Below are positions 1 through 6,587 of a DNA stretch of 9,535 bases, piece after piece. Source of the stretch: an uncultured Eubacteriaceae bacterium (GTDB lineage Bacteria > Bacillota > Clostridia > Eubacteriales > Eubacteriaceae). The translations under genes were made by a program, and so were the position numbers. The notes under the pieces were generated by a model. That model worked only from the letters and a program-made list of their open reading frames with translations, was not told the DNA's origin and did not search any database. The stretch is from NCBI GenBank assembly GCA_947625175.1, contig CANQNI010000053.1, positions 1 through 9,535 on the forward strand, read 5' to 3'. How positions within the stretch are numbered: position 1 is the first letter of the stretch; each line of letters begins with the position of its first letter.

Positions 1-1389
1 GAAGTAAGTTATGATGGAGGCCCTAATGGATTGTTTCCTGCTACTGAACTTTCCAATTCATTAAAAGAAAATGGTTTCGAACTTCAAAGATTTAAAACAG
101 GAACACCAGCCAGAGTTGATGCCAAAACGCTTGATTATTCAAAAATGAAAATTCAGGAAGGGGATAAGAAAATAGAACCTTTCTCTTTTGAGACCGAATC
201 GATCGAAATCGAACAGGTTCCGTGTTATCTTACCTATACAAACGAAGAGGCACATAATATTATAAAAGATAATATTGATCGATCTCCTCTTTACACAGGA
301 GACGTAGTTGGAATAGGTCCTCGTTATTGTCCGTCAATTGAAACAAAAGTTATGCGCTTTAATGATAAAGATAGACATCAAATATTTATGGAACCCGAAG
401 GTCTTAATACAAATGAAGTTTATGTTCAGGGAATGTCGTCTAGTTTACCTGAAGATGTTCAAATTGAAGTTTATAAAAAAGTTCCAGGTATGGAAAATGT
501 TGAATTCATGAGAACAGCGTACGCTATAGAGTATGATTGTATTTATCCAACCGATTTAAAGCCAAATTTGGAATCAAAGAAAATTCAAGGATTATTTTTT
601 GCTGGACAGATTAATGGAACTTCAGGATATGAAGAAGCTGCTGCTCAGGGTATTATAGCTGGAATTAATGCCGGTCAATACATTTTACATGAAAAACCTT
701 TAATCCTAGATCGTTCAGAAGCTTATATTGGTGTTTTAATTGACGATATTATTACTAAAGGAACATTAGAACCTTATAGAATGATGACCAGCAGGGCAGA
801 ATATAGATTATTACTTCGTCAGGATAACGCTGACAAAAGATTAACACCTTATGGTTATAAATATAATTTAATTTCTCAAGAAAGATATCAAAAGTTTTTA
901 AAAAAACAGCAGGATATTAAAGACGAATTAAAAAGAGTTAATGATATAGTTATAAAACCCACTAAAGAAGTTAATGAATTATTAAAGAGTCTAAATTCTT
1001 CTCCTATTGAAAATGGGATTAGATTGAATGATCTTCTGAAAAGACCAGAAATAACTTATGATAACATCGAATCGATAGATTTAAACAGACCAGATTTAGA
1101 AGAGGCGGTTATTAAAGAAGCTGAAATCCAGATTAAATATGCCGGCTATATAGAAAAACAGAAAAAACAGGTTGAAAAGTTTTCTAAATTAGAGCATAAA
1201 AAAATTCCTGAGGGAATTAATTATTCTAAGATTAAAGGAATTAGACTGGAAGCTATCGAAAAGCTCGATCAGATAAAACCGATAACCTTGGGTCAAGCAA
1301 GTCGGATTTCAGGGGTTTCTCCTGCTGATATTTCCGTTTTACAAATTTATATTGAATCTAAGAATGTTTCACGTGAAACCATAAATTAA
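1..1389 (+). CDS. mnmG: MnmG (GidA), tRNA uridine-5-carboxymethylaminomethyl modification enzyme, 5'-truncated by the window edge
   Basis: This is the last 462 codons of MnmG, the FAD protein that with MnmE adds the carboxymethylaminomethyl group to wobble U34 of certain tRNAs. Family members are about 620-630 residues, so roughly 165 N-terminal residues with the FAD dinucleotide-binding loop lie upstream. The frame is already open at base 1, so the gene does not start at the TTG at 31. Visible family motifs are RFKTGTPAR (window residues 30-38), [15 protein letters not shown] with the conserved cysteine (about bases 316-360), the [11 protein letters not shown] block, the [21 protein letters not shown]-contact block, and [20 protein letters not shown]. 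The C-terminal MnmE-binding helical region ends in [15 protein letters not shown]. The final residues NVSRETIN look like a tail read through a parS site rather than part of the fold. The gene is intact to its TAA stop. Confidence 0.97.
   Translation, partial: EVSYDGGPNGLFPATELSNSLKENGFELQRFKTGTPARVDAKTLDYSKMKIQEGDKKIEPFSFETESIEIEQVPCYLTYTNEEAHNIIKDNIDRSPLYTGDVVGIGPRYCPSIETKVMRFNDKDRHQIFMEPEGLNTNEVYVQGMSSSLPEDVQIEVYKKVPGMENVEFMRTAYAIEYDCIYPTDLKPNLESKKIQGLFFAGQINGTSGYEEAAAQGIIAGINAGQYILHEKPLILDRSEAYIGVLIDDIITKGTLEPYRMMTSRAEYRLLLRQDNADKRLTPYGYKYNLISQERYQKFLKKQQDIKDELKRVNDIVIKPTKEVNELLKSLNSSPIENGIRLNDLLKRPEITYDNIESIDLNRPDLEEAVIKEAEIQIKYAGYIEKQKKQVEKFSKLEHKKIPEGINYSKIKGIRLEAIEKLDQIKPITLGQASRISGVSPADISVLQIYIESKNVSRETIN
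1365..1380. promoter_or_regulatory. parS site 1, within the 3' end of mnmG
   Basis: TGTTTCACGTGAAACC matches the well-known bacterial parS consensus (TGTTNCACGTGAAACA) at all but the last base. Its 14-bp core GTTTCACGTGAAAC (1366-1379) is a perfect palindrome. It is read as codons for residues Val-Ser-Arg-Glu-Thr near the end of MnmG. ParB-type CTPases load at such sites and spread. The ParB encoded about 2.8 kb downstream is the obvious ligand. Confidence 0.93.
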
Positions 1390-1421
1390 ATGTTTCACGT
1401 GAAACATTCTTAAAATTTTTT
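1389..1421 (+). terminator. possible intrinsic terminator of mnmG built on parS site 2
   Basis: The 20-bp palindrome at 1389-1408 can form an 8-bp stem (AATGTTTC / GAAACATT) with an ACGT loop in the transcript. Six T residues follow at 1416-1421. The seven-base gap between stem and T-run is longer than ideal, so this is a weak call, but no better terminator is visible after mnmG. Confidence 0.35.
1391..1406. promoter_or_regulatory. parS site 2, just after the mnmG stop
   Basis: TGTTTCACGTGAAACA is a perfect 16-bp parS palindrome. The symmetry extends to 20 bp (1389-1408) and takes in the last base of the mnmG TAA. Its centre is 26 bp from that of parS site 1, so the two sites lie side by side. 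In RNA the same palindrome could fold into an 8-bp hairpin. Confidence 0.95.
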
Positions 1422-1747
1422 CTCCAACTCTACATTTTATTTACAATAGCACCTTGATCAGTTCAAATTCTCTCGATTAATAATCTTTTCTGGATCTTTA
1501 GTTTTATTAAGAAAATTATATTTCATGTTCAAACTATTTTATTTCCTTAAAATTATTTTAAGAAAAAATTCTTTATGCTTTGAATGATTTTTAAAGTTTA
1601 TAAAAATTTGAGTTATTTTTTTATAAAAATTACTTCTAATAAAAGATATGCAATAACCTAAAAAATATTAACTATATTGTTCTTAAAATAAAATTTCATT
1701 ATTATTGACAGAAATTTTGTAAATTTAAACGAAATTGATTTCTGGTT

Positions 1748-1826
1748 AGTGATTTTAAATTTGTTAAAATCATAAGATTTTTAAGTTATTAAAAAATCTA
1801 ACTGTTATAATACTTATGATTTTAAG
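1748..1826. repeat. cluster of inverted repeats around the rsmG promoter
   Basis: TTAAAATCATAAG (1764-1776) is repeated as an exact 13-bp inverted copy CTTATGATTTTAA (1813-1825), with 36 bp between the arms. The left arm also pairs with an upstream copy, TGATTTTAA (1750-1758) with TTAAAATCA (1764-1772), a 9-bp perfect hairpin with a 5-base loop. A third hairpin, AGATTTTT (1775-1782) with AAAAATCT (1792-1799), sits between the long arms. The motif TGATTTTAA thus occurs three times in 76 bp in alternating orientation. This could be an operator for a dimeric regulator or alternative RNA folds. AT-richness lowers its significance. Confidence 0.6.
1803..1811 (+). promoter_or_regulatory. extended -10 promoter for the rsmG-noc-parA-parB operon
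   Basis: TGTTATAAT is a perfect extended -10 element (TGN plus TATAAT at 1806-1811). No good -35 is present at the usual spacing (TTAAGT at 1781-1786 is a poor match 19 bp away), which is common for extended -10 promoters. The predicted start, near 1818, lies within the right arm of the 13-bp inverted repeat and gives a leader of about 100 nt before rsmG. Confidence 0.6.
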
Positions 1827-1914
1827 TAATTATATGTATTATTCATTAGTAATCTTCTTTAATTAAATATAATTAATTCTAATCTGGAAATCGTATTTTA
1901 TTGTAAAGAAAAAA

Positions 1915-2637
1915 ATGATAACACAATCTGAAAAATATCAAATATTTTTAAAGGAACAAGCCCAAAATTTTGAAATTGAGTTAGATGATAATCAAATAGA
2001 AAAATTAATTGAATATATGCACTTAATTCTTCAAATAAATAAACAAATCAATTTGACTCGAATTACTAATCCAAAAGAATTTGTTGAAAAACATATTATT
2101 GATTCTTTAGCCATTTTACCTTTTATTAAAAGAGAAGAACAAAATATTATTGACATTGGAACTGGCGGTGGTTTTCCAGGAGTTCCATTAGCTATAGTCT
2201 GTCCAAAAAATAAATTTGTTTTATTAGATGCAACAGCAAAAAAATTAAAAGTTATTGAAAGAATAACTAAAGAATTAAATATAAATAATATAACTTTTGT
2301 TCATGCTAGAGCGGAAATTGCTTCACATTATCCTGCATACAGAGACCATTTTGATTACGCTGTAAGTAGAGCTGTAGCTCAATTAAAAATTTTAATAGAA
2401 TTGTGTTTACCTTTTGTTAAAGTTGGAGGGGAGTTTATAGCCTATAAAAGTGATCCTTATAATAATGAATTAGCCTTATCTGAAGAAATTTTAAAAGAAT
2501 TAAATGGAGAATTAATAACGGTCAATGAATATAGACTCCCTATAACCAGTAGTTCAAGAGTCTTGATAGATATTGCTAAAAAAAATAAAACACCTAAGAA
2601 ATATCCAAGAAAGTTTTCAGAAATAAAAAATGGTTAA
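1915..2637 (+). CDS. rsmG: RsmG (GidB), 16S rRNA (guanine-N7)-methyltransferase
   Basis: A SAM-dependent class I methyltransferase that in the known family makes m7G at position 527 of 16S rRNA (E. coli numbering); its loss can give low-level streptomycin resistance. The 240-residue length is typical. Visible motifs: NLT (46-48), the HIIDSL segment (60-65), SAM-binding motif I DIGTGGGFPG (80-89), the acidic strand end LLDATAKK (103-110), SRAVA (151-155), GGEFIAYK (171-178), and the C-terminal basic KTPKKYPRK patch. The ATG at 1915 follows a weak purine-rich stretch (AAAGAA), and no upstream in-frame start is needed to cover the fold. It is the first gene of a compact cluster; noc begins three bases after its stop, in the same frame. 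The mnmG-rsmG pairing is classic origin-proximal order, here separated by an unusually long gap. Confidence 0.97.
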   Translation: MITQSEKYQIFLKEQAQNFEIELDDNQIEKLIEYMHLILQINKQINLTRITNPKEFVEKHIIDSLAILPFIKREEQNIIDIGTGGGFPGVPLAIVCPKNKFVLLDATAKKLKVIERITKELNINNITFVHARAEIASHYPAYRDHFDYAVSRAVAQLKILIELCLPFVKVGGEFIAYKSDPYNNELALSEEILKELNGELITVNEYRLPITSSSRVLIDIAKKNKTPKKYPRKFSEIKNG

Positions 2638-2640
2638 ATC

Positions 2641-3447
2641 ATGAGAGCTAATGATATTCAAACAATTGACATCGATGTAGAAAAAATCTTACCAAATCCA
2701 AATCAACCCAGGAAGCGTTTTAAACAGGATGCCTTAGATGAATTGGCTCAATCTATAAAAGAGAATGGATTAATTACTCCAATTCAGGTAAGAAAAATTA
2801 ACGACAATCTTTACGAATTAATTGCTGGAGAAAGACGTTTGCGTGCTTGTAAAATTGCTGGGTTAAAAAAAATTTCTGCTAATGTATTGGAAATTACAGA
2901 ATCTGATTCAGCAATTTTATCTATTGTTGAAAACATTCAACGAGAAAATCTTAACTTCTTCGAAGAAGCTAACTCTTATAAACAATTAACTCAATATTAT
3001 AAGATGACTCAACAACAAATTGCTAAAGCTTTAGGTAAATCGCAATCTTTTATAGCTAACAAGATTCGATTATTAAAATTATCTCCTCAAATTATTCAAT
3101 TAATCACTGATAAGGGGTTATCTGAACGTCATGCTAGAGCTCTTCTTAGAATTCCAGATGAAGAATTACAAAAAGAAGTTATTGATCAAATCATAAAAAG
3201 AGATTTAACAGTTAAAAAAACGGATGAATTGGTTGAACGAATCAGAGAAGATAAATTAACCAATAATTATGATGAAAAGATTACACCCGATAAAAAAGCT
3301 CGTGTTAAATCTTATATTAATGCAAAGATTTATATCAATACTATAAAGCAGGCTTTTGATTTAGTTAAGAATAGTAAAAAAGATGCTAAATTTGAAGAAA
3401 TAGATCGGGATAACTTTATCGAAATTAAAATTAAAATACCAAAGTAA
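2641..3447 (+). CDS. noc: Noc, ParB-family nucleoid occlusion protein lacking the N-terminal membrane-targeting helix
   Basis: A 268-residue ParB/Noc CTPase. The N-terminal ParB domain shows NPNQPRKRF (19-27), the CTP-binding GERRLRA (63-69) and ENIQREN (97-103). The helix-turn-helix follows (about 123-147), then SERHARALL. It is assigned to Noc rather than ParB because the four positions reported to switch specificity from parS to the Noc site are all Noc-type (Q135, K141, K146, R163), and because its C-terminus (YINTIKQAFDLVKNS, ending IKIPK) resembles that of Bacillus Noc. It starts almost directly at the ParB domain. The preceding in-frame codon but one is the rsmG stop, so the amphipathic membrane-targeting helix of Bacillus Noc cannot be encoded. 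There is no clear Shine-Dalgarno site, and translation is probably coupled to rsmG. parA starts one base after its stop. In Bacillus, Noc stops FtsZ assembly over the nucleoid. Confidence 0.88.
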   Translation: MRANDIQTIDIDVEKILPNPNQPRKRFKQDALDELAQSIKENGLITPIQVRKINDNLYELIAGERRLRACKIAGLKKISANVLEITESDSAILSIVENIQRENLNFFEEANSYKQLTQYYKMTQQQIAKALGKSQSFIANKIRLLKLSPQIIQLITDKGLSERHARALLRIPDEELQKEVIDQIIKRDLTVKKTDELVERIREDKLTNNYDEKITPDKKARVKSYINAKIYINTIKQAFDLVKNSKKDAKFEEIDRDNFIEIKIKIPK

Positions 3448-3448
3448 T

Positions 3449-4210
3449 ATGGCTAAAACTATAGCAATTTTTAATCAAAAAGGTGGTGTAGGAAAAACTA
3501 CATCAGTTATTAATCTTGCAGCGGCTCTTAGTAAGATGGGAAAAAAAGTTCTAATTTGTGATATTGACCCTCAATCAAATACGACTAGTGGTTTAGGATT
3601 TAATAAGAACTTAAATAAAAGTATCTACAATGCTCTTATAGATGAAATTGATACAAAAGAAGCAATAGTTAAAACTGATATTAATAATTTGCATATATTA
3701 CCATCTAATATAGATTTAGCAGGAGCAGAAATTGAATTAGTTGATTCTGAAAGTAGAAATAATAGTTTATCGGAAGCTTTAGAAGGAGTTCAGGATAATT
3801 ATAATTATATTTTAATCGATTGTCCTCCTTCACTCAGTTTATTAACTTTGAATGCTTTAGTTGCTTCGGATGCTGTTATTATTCCAATTCAATGTGAGTA
3901 TTATTCTTTAGAAGGATTAACACAATTACTTAAAACTATAGATCTGGTTAAAAGAGGAATGAACCCAAATCTAAAGATTGAAGGAATTTTGTTAACAATG
4001 TCTGACAAACGAACTAATCTAACCAATCAGGTTATTGAAAATGTTCAGAATTATTTTAAAGATTTGGTTTATAAAACAGTTATTCCAAGAAATATTAGAT
4101 TAGCTGAAGCTCCTAGTTTTGGCAAATCGATTTTTGAATATGATCCAAAATCAAATGGAGCGAAAGCCTACTGGAAATTAGCTGAAGAAGTTATAAAGAA
4201 GCAGGTGTGA
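3449..4210 (+). CDS. parA: ParA (Soj), chromosome-partitioning ATPase
   Basis: A deviant-Walker P-loop ATPase of 253 residues, the usual Soj length. The Walker A motif KGGVGKTT is at 11-18, with the signature lysine at 11. Switch I, DIDPQSNTTSGLG, is at 38-50 with D40; the ParA-typical SNIDLAGAEIEL is at 86-97; Walker B LIDCPP is at 122-127 with D124. The C-terminal PRNIRLAEAPSFGKSI block is also typical. ATP-bound ParA dimers coat the nucleoid, and ParB at parS stimulates hydrolysis to move origins apart. Soj also modulates DnaA in Bacillus. The gene is fourth-to-third tight in the cluster, one base after noc and four bases before parB, and its last codons carry the parB Shine-Dalgarno site. 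It ends in TGA. Confidence 0.97.
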   Translation: MAKTIAIFNQKGGVGKTTSVINLAAALSKMGKKVLICDIDPQSNTTSGLGFNKNLNKSIYNALIDEIDTKEAIVKTDINNLHILPSNIDLAGAEIELVDSESRNNSLSEALEGVQDNYNYILIDCPPSLSLLTLNALVASDAVIIPIQCEYYSLEGLTQLLKTIDLVKRGMNPNLKIEGILLTMSDKRTNLTNQVIENVQNYFKDLVYKTVIPRNIRLAEAPSFGKSIFEYDPKSNGAKAYWKLAEEVIKKQV

Positions 4211-4214
4211 TTAT

Positions 4215-5063
4215 ATGGCGTTAGGAAGAGGGCTTGAATCTTTAATTGAAACAAATCCGCTTGAAGATAGTAAACAAACTCAACTTGTTGAATTAGATAT
4301 TAATATTGTTAAACCGAATCCTAATCAACCTAGAAAATTATTTAATGAAGATAGTTTACAGGAATTAGCTAATTCAATTAAAAATTATGGAATTATTGAG
4401 CCTATTATAGTAAAAAAGGAAAATAATTATTATCAAATCATCGCTGGAGAAAGAAGATGGAGAGCAGCGAAAAAAGTAGGATTAAATAAAATTCCCTCAG
4501 TTATAAAATATGAGAATAATAATGCTTTAGAATTAAGTATTATTGAAAATTTACAACGCGAAGATCTAAATATAATTGAATTGGCTCAGGGCTATGAACT
4601 ATTAATAAAAGAATATAATTATTCTCATGAAGAATTAGCAGAAAAATTAGGAGTTACTAGATCTTCTGTTTCTAATATATTAAGAATTTTAAAGCTTCCT
4701 GATGAAATTTTAGAAATGGTTAGAAATAATGAAATTTCTTATGGAAATGCTAGAGCTTTATTAGGAATTAAGGATCAAAATCAGCAAAAAGAACTAGCAC
4801 AAGAAATAAAAGATAAAAATCTTAGTGTTCGCTCGGTCGAGAGTTTAATAAGAAAAAAAACTAAAAAAGAAAAAGTAAAAAATAAGAATTCAGAAGATCA
4901 AATTTTTATTGATAAATTATCTCAATGGCTCTGCGAAAACTATGATGCTAAAGTAAAAATTAAAGTAAATAATCAAAAAGGTAAAATAGAATTTAATTTT
5001 AATAATTCTGATCAATTAAAAAAGATTGTTCAACGATTAGGTTATCATGAAAATTTAATTTAA
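4215..5063 (+). CDS. parB: ParB (Spo0J), parS-binding chromosome-partitioning CTPase
   Basis: A 282-residue ParB that loads at parS and works with ParA and condensin. The N-terminus has the ParA-activating motif GRGLESLI (4-11). The CTPase domain has NPNQPRKLF (35-43), GERRWRAA (78-85) and ENLQREDLN (111-119). The helix-turn-helix lies at about 137-161 and is followed by SYGNARALLG. Residues R149 and G177 match the parS-type specificity code. A lysine-rich linker (about 212-224) leads to a dimerisation domain ending KKIVQRLGYHE. A clear Shine-Dalgarno site, AGGTG (4203-4207), lies seven bases before the ATG and overlaps the end of parA, supporting this start. Its targets are plausibly the two parS sites at the end of mnmG. 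It is the last gene of the cluster, followed by a 160-bp gap. Confidence 0.97.
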   Translation: MALGRGLESLIETNPLEDSKQTQLVELDINIVKPNPNQPRKLFNEDSLQELANSIKNYGIIEPIIVKKENNYYQIIAGERRWRAAKKVGLNKIPSVIKYENNNALELSIIENLQREDLNIIELAQGYELLIKEYNYSHEELAEKLGVTRSSVSNILRILKLPDEILEMVRNNEISYGNARALLGIKDQNQQKELAQEIKDKNLSVRSVESLIRKKTKKEKVKNKNSEDQIFIDKLSQWLCENYDAKVKIKVNNQKGKIEFNFNNSDQLKKIVQRLGYHENLI

Positions 5064-5070
5064 ATTATTA

Positions 5071-5112
5071 AATAAAGAATGTAAACATTTTATTAATAAT
5101 TTTCATTTTTTT
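5071..5112 (+). terminator. weak possible terminator after parB
   Basis: An A/T-only hairpin can form around AATGT (5078-5082) and ACATT (5085-5089) with extra imperfect pairs. A T-run (5106-5112) lies about 12-17 bases further on. The stem is weak and the spacing poor, so this is only the best candidate in the gap. Confidence 0.22.
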
Positions 5113-5145
5113 AAATAATTTAAAGATAACTTTTATCAAATTACT

Positions 5146-5151
5146 TAAAAT
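5146..5151 (+). promoter_or_regulatory. possible -10 element upstream of the membrane-protein gene
   Basis: TAAAAT resembles a -10 box about 70 bases before the ATG at 5224. No convincing -35 sequence is present at 16-18 bp and there is no extended TG. The 160-bp gap after parB suggests a separate promoter, but this site is not secure. Confidence 0.25.
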
Positions 5152-5176
5152 AGAACTAATATTTTTCTTACTTTAA

Positions 5177-5204
5177 AAAGGAGTAATTAACACTTTCTAA
5201 AGTG
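5177..5204 (+). promoter_or_regulatory. unpaired Shine-Dalgarno-like AAAGGAG followed by a small hairpin
   Basis: AAAGGAG (5177-5183) is a strong Shine-Dalgarno match, yet no ATG, GTG or TTG lies at usable distance. It is followed by CACTTTCTAAAGTG (5191-5204), which can fold into a 5-6 bp hairpin. The next start codon, ATG at 5224, has no Shine-Dalgarno site of its own and is preceded directly by an in-frame TAG. The hairpin might bring the site closer to the start, or the match may be chance. Confidence 0.45.
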
Positions 5205-5223
5205 ATTTTAAACTTAAAACTAG

Positions 5224-5997
5224 ATGAAAATTTATAATAGAAGAATTTCTAGATCAATAGGAATTTCAACTGCTGCTTTACTATCAATTATATTTTATAT
5301 AGCTATAGTAATTGTTTTAAATCTTAGTCAAAATATGATTGATCCTACTGGTGAAAGTTATAGCGAAATATATGGAATAGCTCAATTAATATTGGTTTCT
5401 CTATATTGGATTTTGATAAATTATTTCTATTTTTCAAGACCTGGTAAGACTGGATTTGGAACTATTTTAATTTATTTATTGTTTATGTTATTACCAATAA
5501 TAGCATTTTCAATAGCAACTTTAGTTTTAATTAATCTATATCCAACCTCTGATTTTGTAATGTCCTGGAATTTAATGACTTGGATTGTATCACCTACTTT
5601 ATTTTGGTATCTTCCATATTCATATATTTACTTTGTATTTGGCTATTCCATATCTATAAGTATTTTTATTGGAATATGTTTAGTTTTTAATATTTTTGTA
5701 ATTTCACTGGGAATTATATTAGGATTAATAAGAAGATCCTATGTTCAGGAAAAAGCGGCAGCTCTCAGAAGTAATCAACCTCGTTTTGATGTAAATATTG
5801 ATGGAGTTACTGACGCAGAACTTGTAACTAATATAGCTGACGCAGATTCAATAACTAATGAAATTAATCTTAGTGAAGATGATATTCCAACAACTATTAG
5901 GGAAATGGATGAAACGGATATCATTAATCAAGAAATAGATAAGGTAAAAGACCAGGCAACCTATGCATTTGATACTGAAGAGTTACCAAAAAAATAA
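5224..5997 (+). CDS. unrecognised integral membrane protein with acidic cytoplasmic tail
   Basis: I do not recognise this 257-residue protein. It shows about five hydrophobic helices: residues 12-34, 49-70, 79-106, about 119-139 and 141-169. A short basic N-terminus (KIYNRRISR) suggests the N-terminus is cytoplasmic. RRSY after the last helix is hard to reconcile with five passes and a cytoplasmic tail, so one segment may be re-entrant or two may be a single helix. Residues about 174-257 form an acidic, Asp/Glu/Asn/Thr-rich tail without cysteines, holding a 9-residue tandem repeat (DNA 5810-5863). The start at 5224 is fixed on the upstream side by the TAG just before it, but the start lacks an adjacent Shine-Dalgarno site. 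A cvpA-like gene follows after two bases, so the two are probably co-expressed. Function unknown. Confidence 0.8.
   Translation: MKIYNRRISRSIGISTAALLSIIFYIAIVIVLNLSQNMIDPTGESYSEIYGIAQLILVSLYWILINYFYFSRPGKTGFGTILIYLLFMLLPIIAFSIATLVLINLYPTSDFVMSWNLMTWIVSPTLFWYLPYSYIYFVFGYSISISIFIGICLVFNIFVISLGIILGLIRRSYVQEKAAALRSNQPRFDVNIDGVTDAELVTNIADADSITNEINLSEDDIPTTIREMDETDIINQEIDKVKDQATYAFDTEELPKK
5810..5863 (+). repeat. 27-bp imperfect tandem duplication in the membrane-protein tail
   Basis: CTGACGCAGA occurs at 5810-5819 and again at 5837-5846, exactly 27 bp apart, and TAACTAAT follows at a similar offset in each copy. The unit keeps frame and gives two related nine-residue segments rich in Asp, Ala, Thr and Asn (TDAELVTNI-like and ADADSITNE-like). 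Confidence 0.7.
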
Positions 5998-5999
5998 AT

Positions 6000-6587
6000 A
6001 TGCTTGATCAAAATACATTAATTCTTTTATGTAATGTTATTCCCGCCATGATCGTCCTGTACTATATTTTTAAAGGATGGGTCAAAGGCGGGCTTTATAT
6101 GTTAATTTTAGTTGTAAAACTTTTTGGAAGTTTTATTATAACCAGATTCTTAAGTAACTACTCTGCTAATCTACTTTACTCTAATTCTACAGTTAAAAAT
6201 CAAATTACAAGTTTTGTCTTAAATAATAAAGAGACCTTAACTCAATTGCCTGGTGCCTCTTTACTTTTCACTGGTGGTATAATTCAAAACAATTTAGAGG
6301 GAATTTCCTTTTGGATTATTTACTTTTTGAGTTTTATTATAATTTTTCTACTCTTAATGATTATATTCTCATTAATTCTTAAAGCAGCAATTAATTTTAA
6401 TAAGATACCAATTCTAGGAGTAATTAATAAATTGTTAGGAAGTTTAGAAGGTTTAATATTTGGTTTAGTTCTTGTATTAATTTTAATCTATATGGTCAGT
6501 TTTATTTTAAATTTATTTGGTTATTATGAAATTCAACAGGTATTAATGTCTTCTTGGTTACCTGTAATCTTTAGGACAGTTTTTTAA
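6000..6587 (+). CDS. CvpA-family membrane protein
   Basis: A 195-residue protein with four hydrophobic helices: residues 6-24, 28-47, about 104-130 and about 143-172. The first two are separated by the short loop KGWVKGG (25-31), which matches the glycine- and basic-rich loop after helix 1 in the CvpA (colicin V production) family. Length, helix number and the GSLEGLIFG entry to the last helix also fit. In E. coli CvpA is needed for colicin V production, but its molecular activity is not settled, and in most bacteria it is annotated by family only. It begins two bases after the previous gene's stop without a clear Shine-Dalgarno site, which suggests coupling. Its TAA overlaps the start of the DUF951 gene (TAATG). 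Confidence 0.75.
   Translation: MLDQNTLILLCNVIPAMIVLYYIFKGWVKGGLYMLILVVKLFGSFIITRFLSNYSANLLYSNSTVKNQITSFVLNNKETLTQLPGASLLFTGGIIQNNLEGISFWIIYFLSFIIIFLLLMIIFSLILKAAINFNKIPILGVINKLLGSLEGLIFGLVLVLILIYMVSFILNLFGYYEIQQVLMSSWLPVIFRTVF

Larger units (their letters stand above)
1409..1914. other. AT-rich intergenic region between mnmG and rsmG
   Basis: About 500 bp without a credible gene. The longest ATG-initiated frames noticed are very short (for example about 20 codons from 1525) and lack a Shine-Dalgarno site. There is no CACA or TGTG anywhere in it, so no canonical DnaA boxes. It contains a 17-bp palindrome (CTTAAAAT-T-ATTTTAAG, 1546-1562), several copies of the 8-mer CTTAAAAT, and the promoter and inverted-repeat cluster at 1748-1826 listed separately. 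It is otherwise mostly A/T runs. Confidence 0.75.

Noticed and set aside
31..33. TTG as the start of mnmG
   Set aside because: The frame is open to base 1, and residues before it (SYDGGPNG) match the MnmG family. The true start is outside the window.
1525..1587. Short open frame of about 20 codons starting at ATG 1525
   Set aside because: No Shine-Dalgarno site, chance length, and it runs across a 17-bp palindrome. Nothing supports it as a gene.
1705..1710. TTGACA as a -35 promoter element
   Set aside because: It is a perfect -35 match, but 15-19 bp downstream there is no -10-like hexamer (AACGAA-type sequence). The extended -10 at 1803-1811 is a better promoter.
1409..1914. Chromosomal origin (oriC) between mnmG and rsmG
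   Set aside because: The gap is long, AT-rich and beside parS, and GATCTTTAGTTTT (1493-1505) resembles an E. coli 13-mer. But no DnaA box or even a CACA/TGTG core occurs in it, and in Bacillota oriC is normally beside dnaA.
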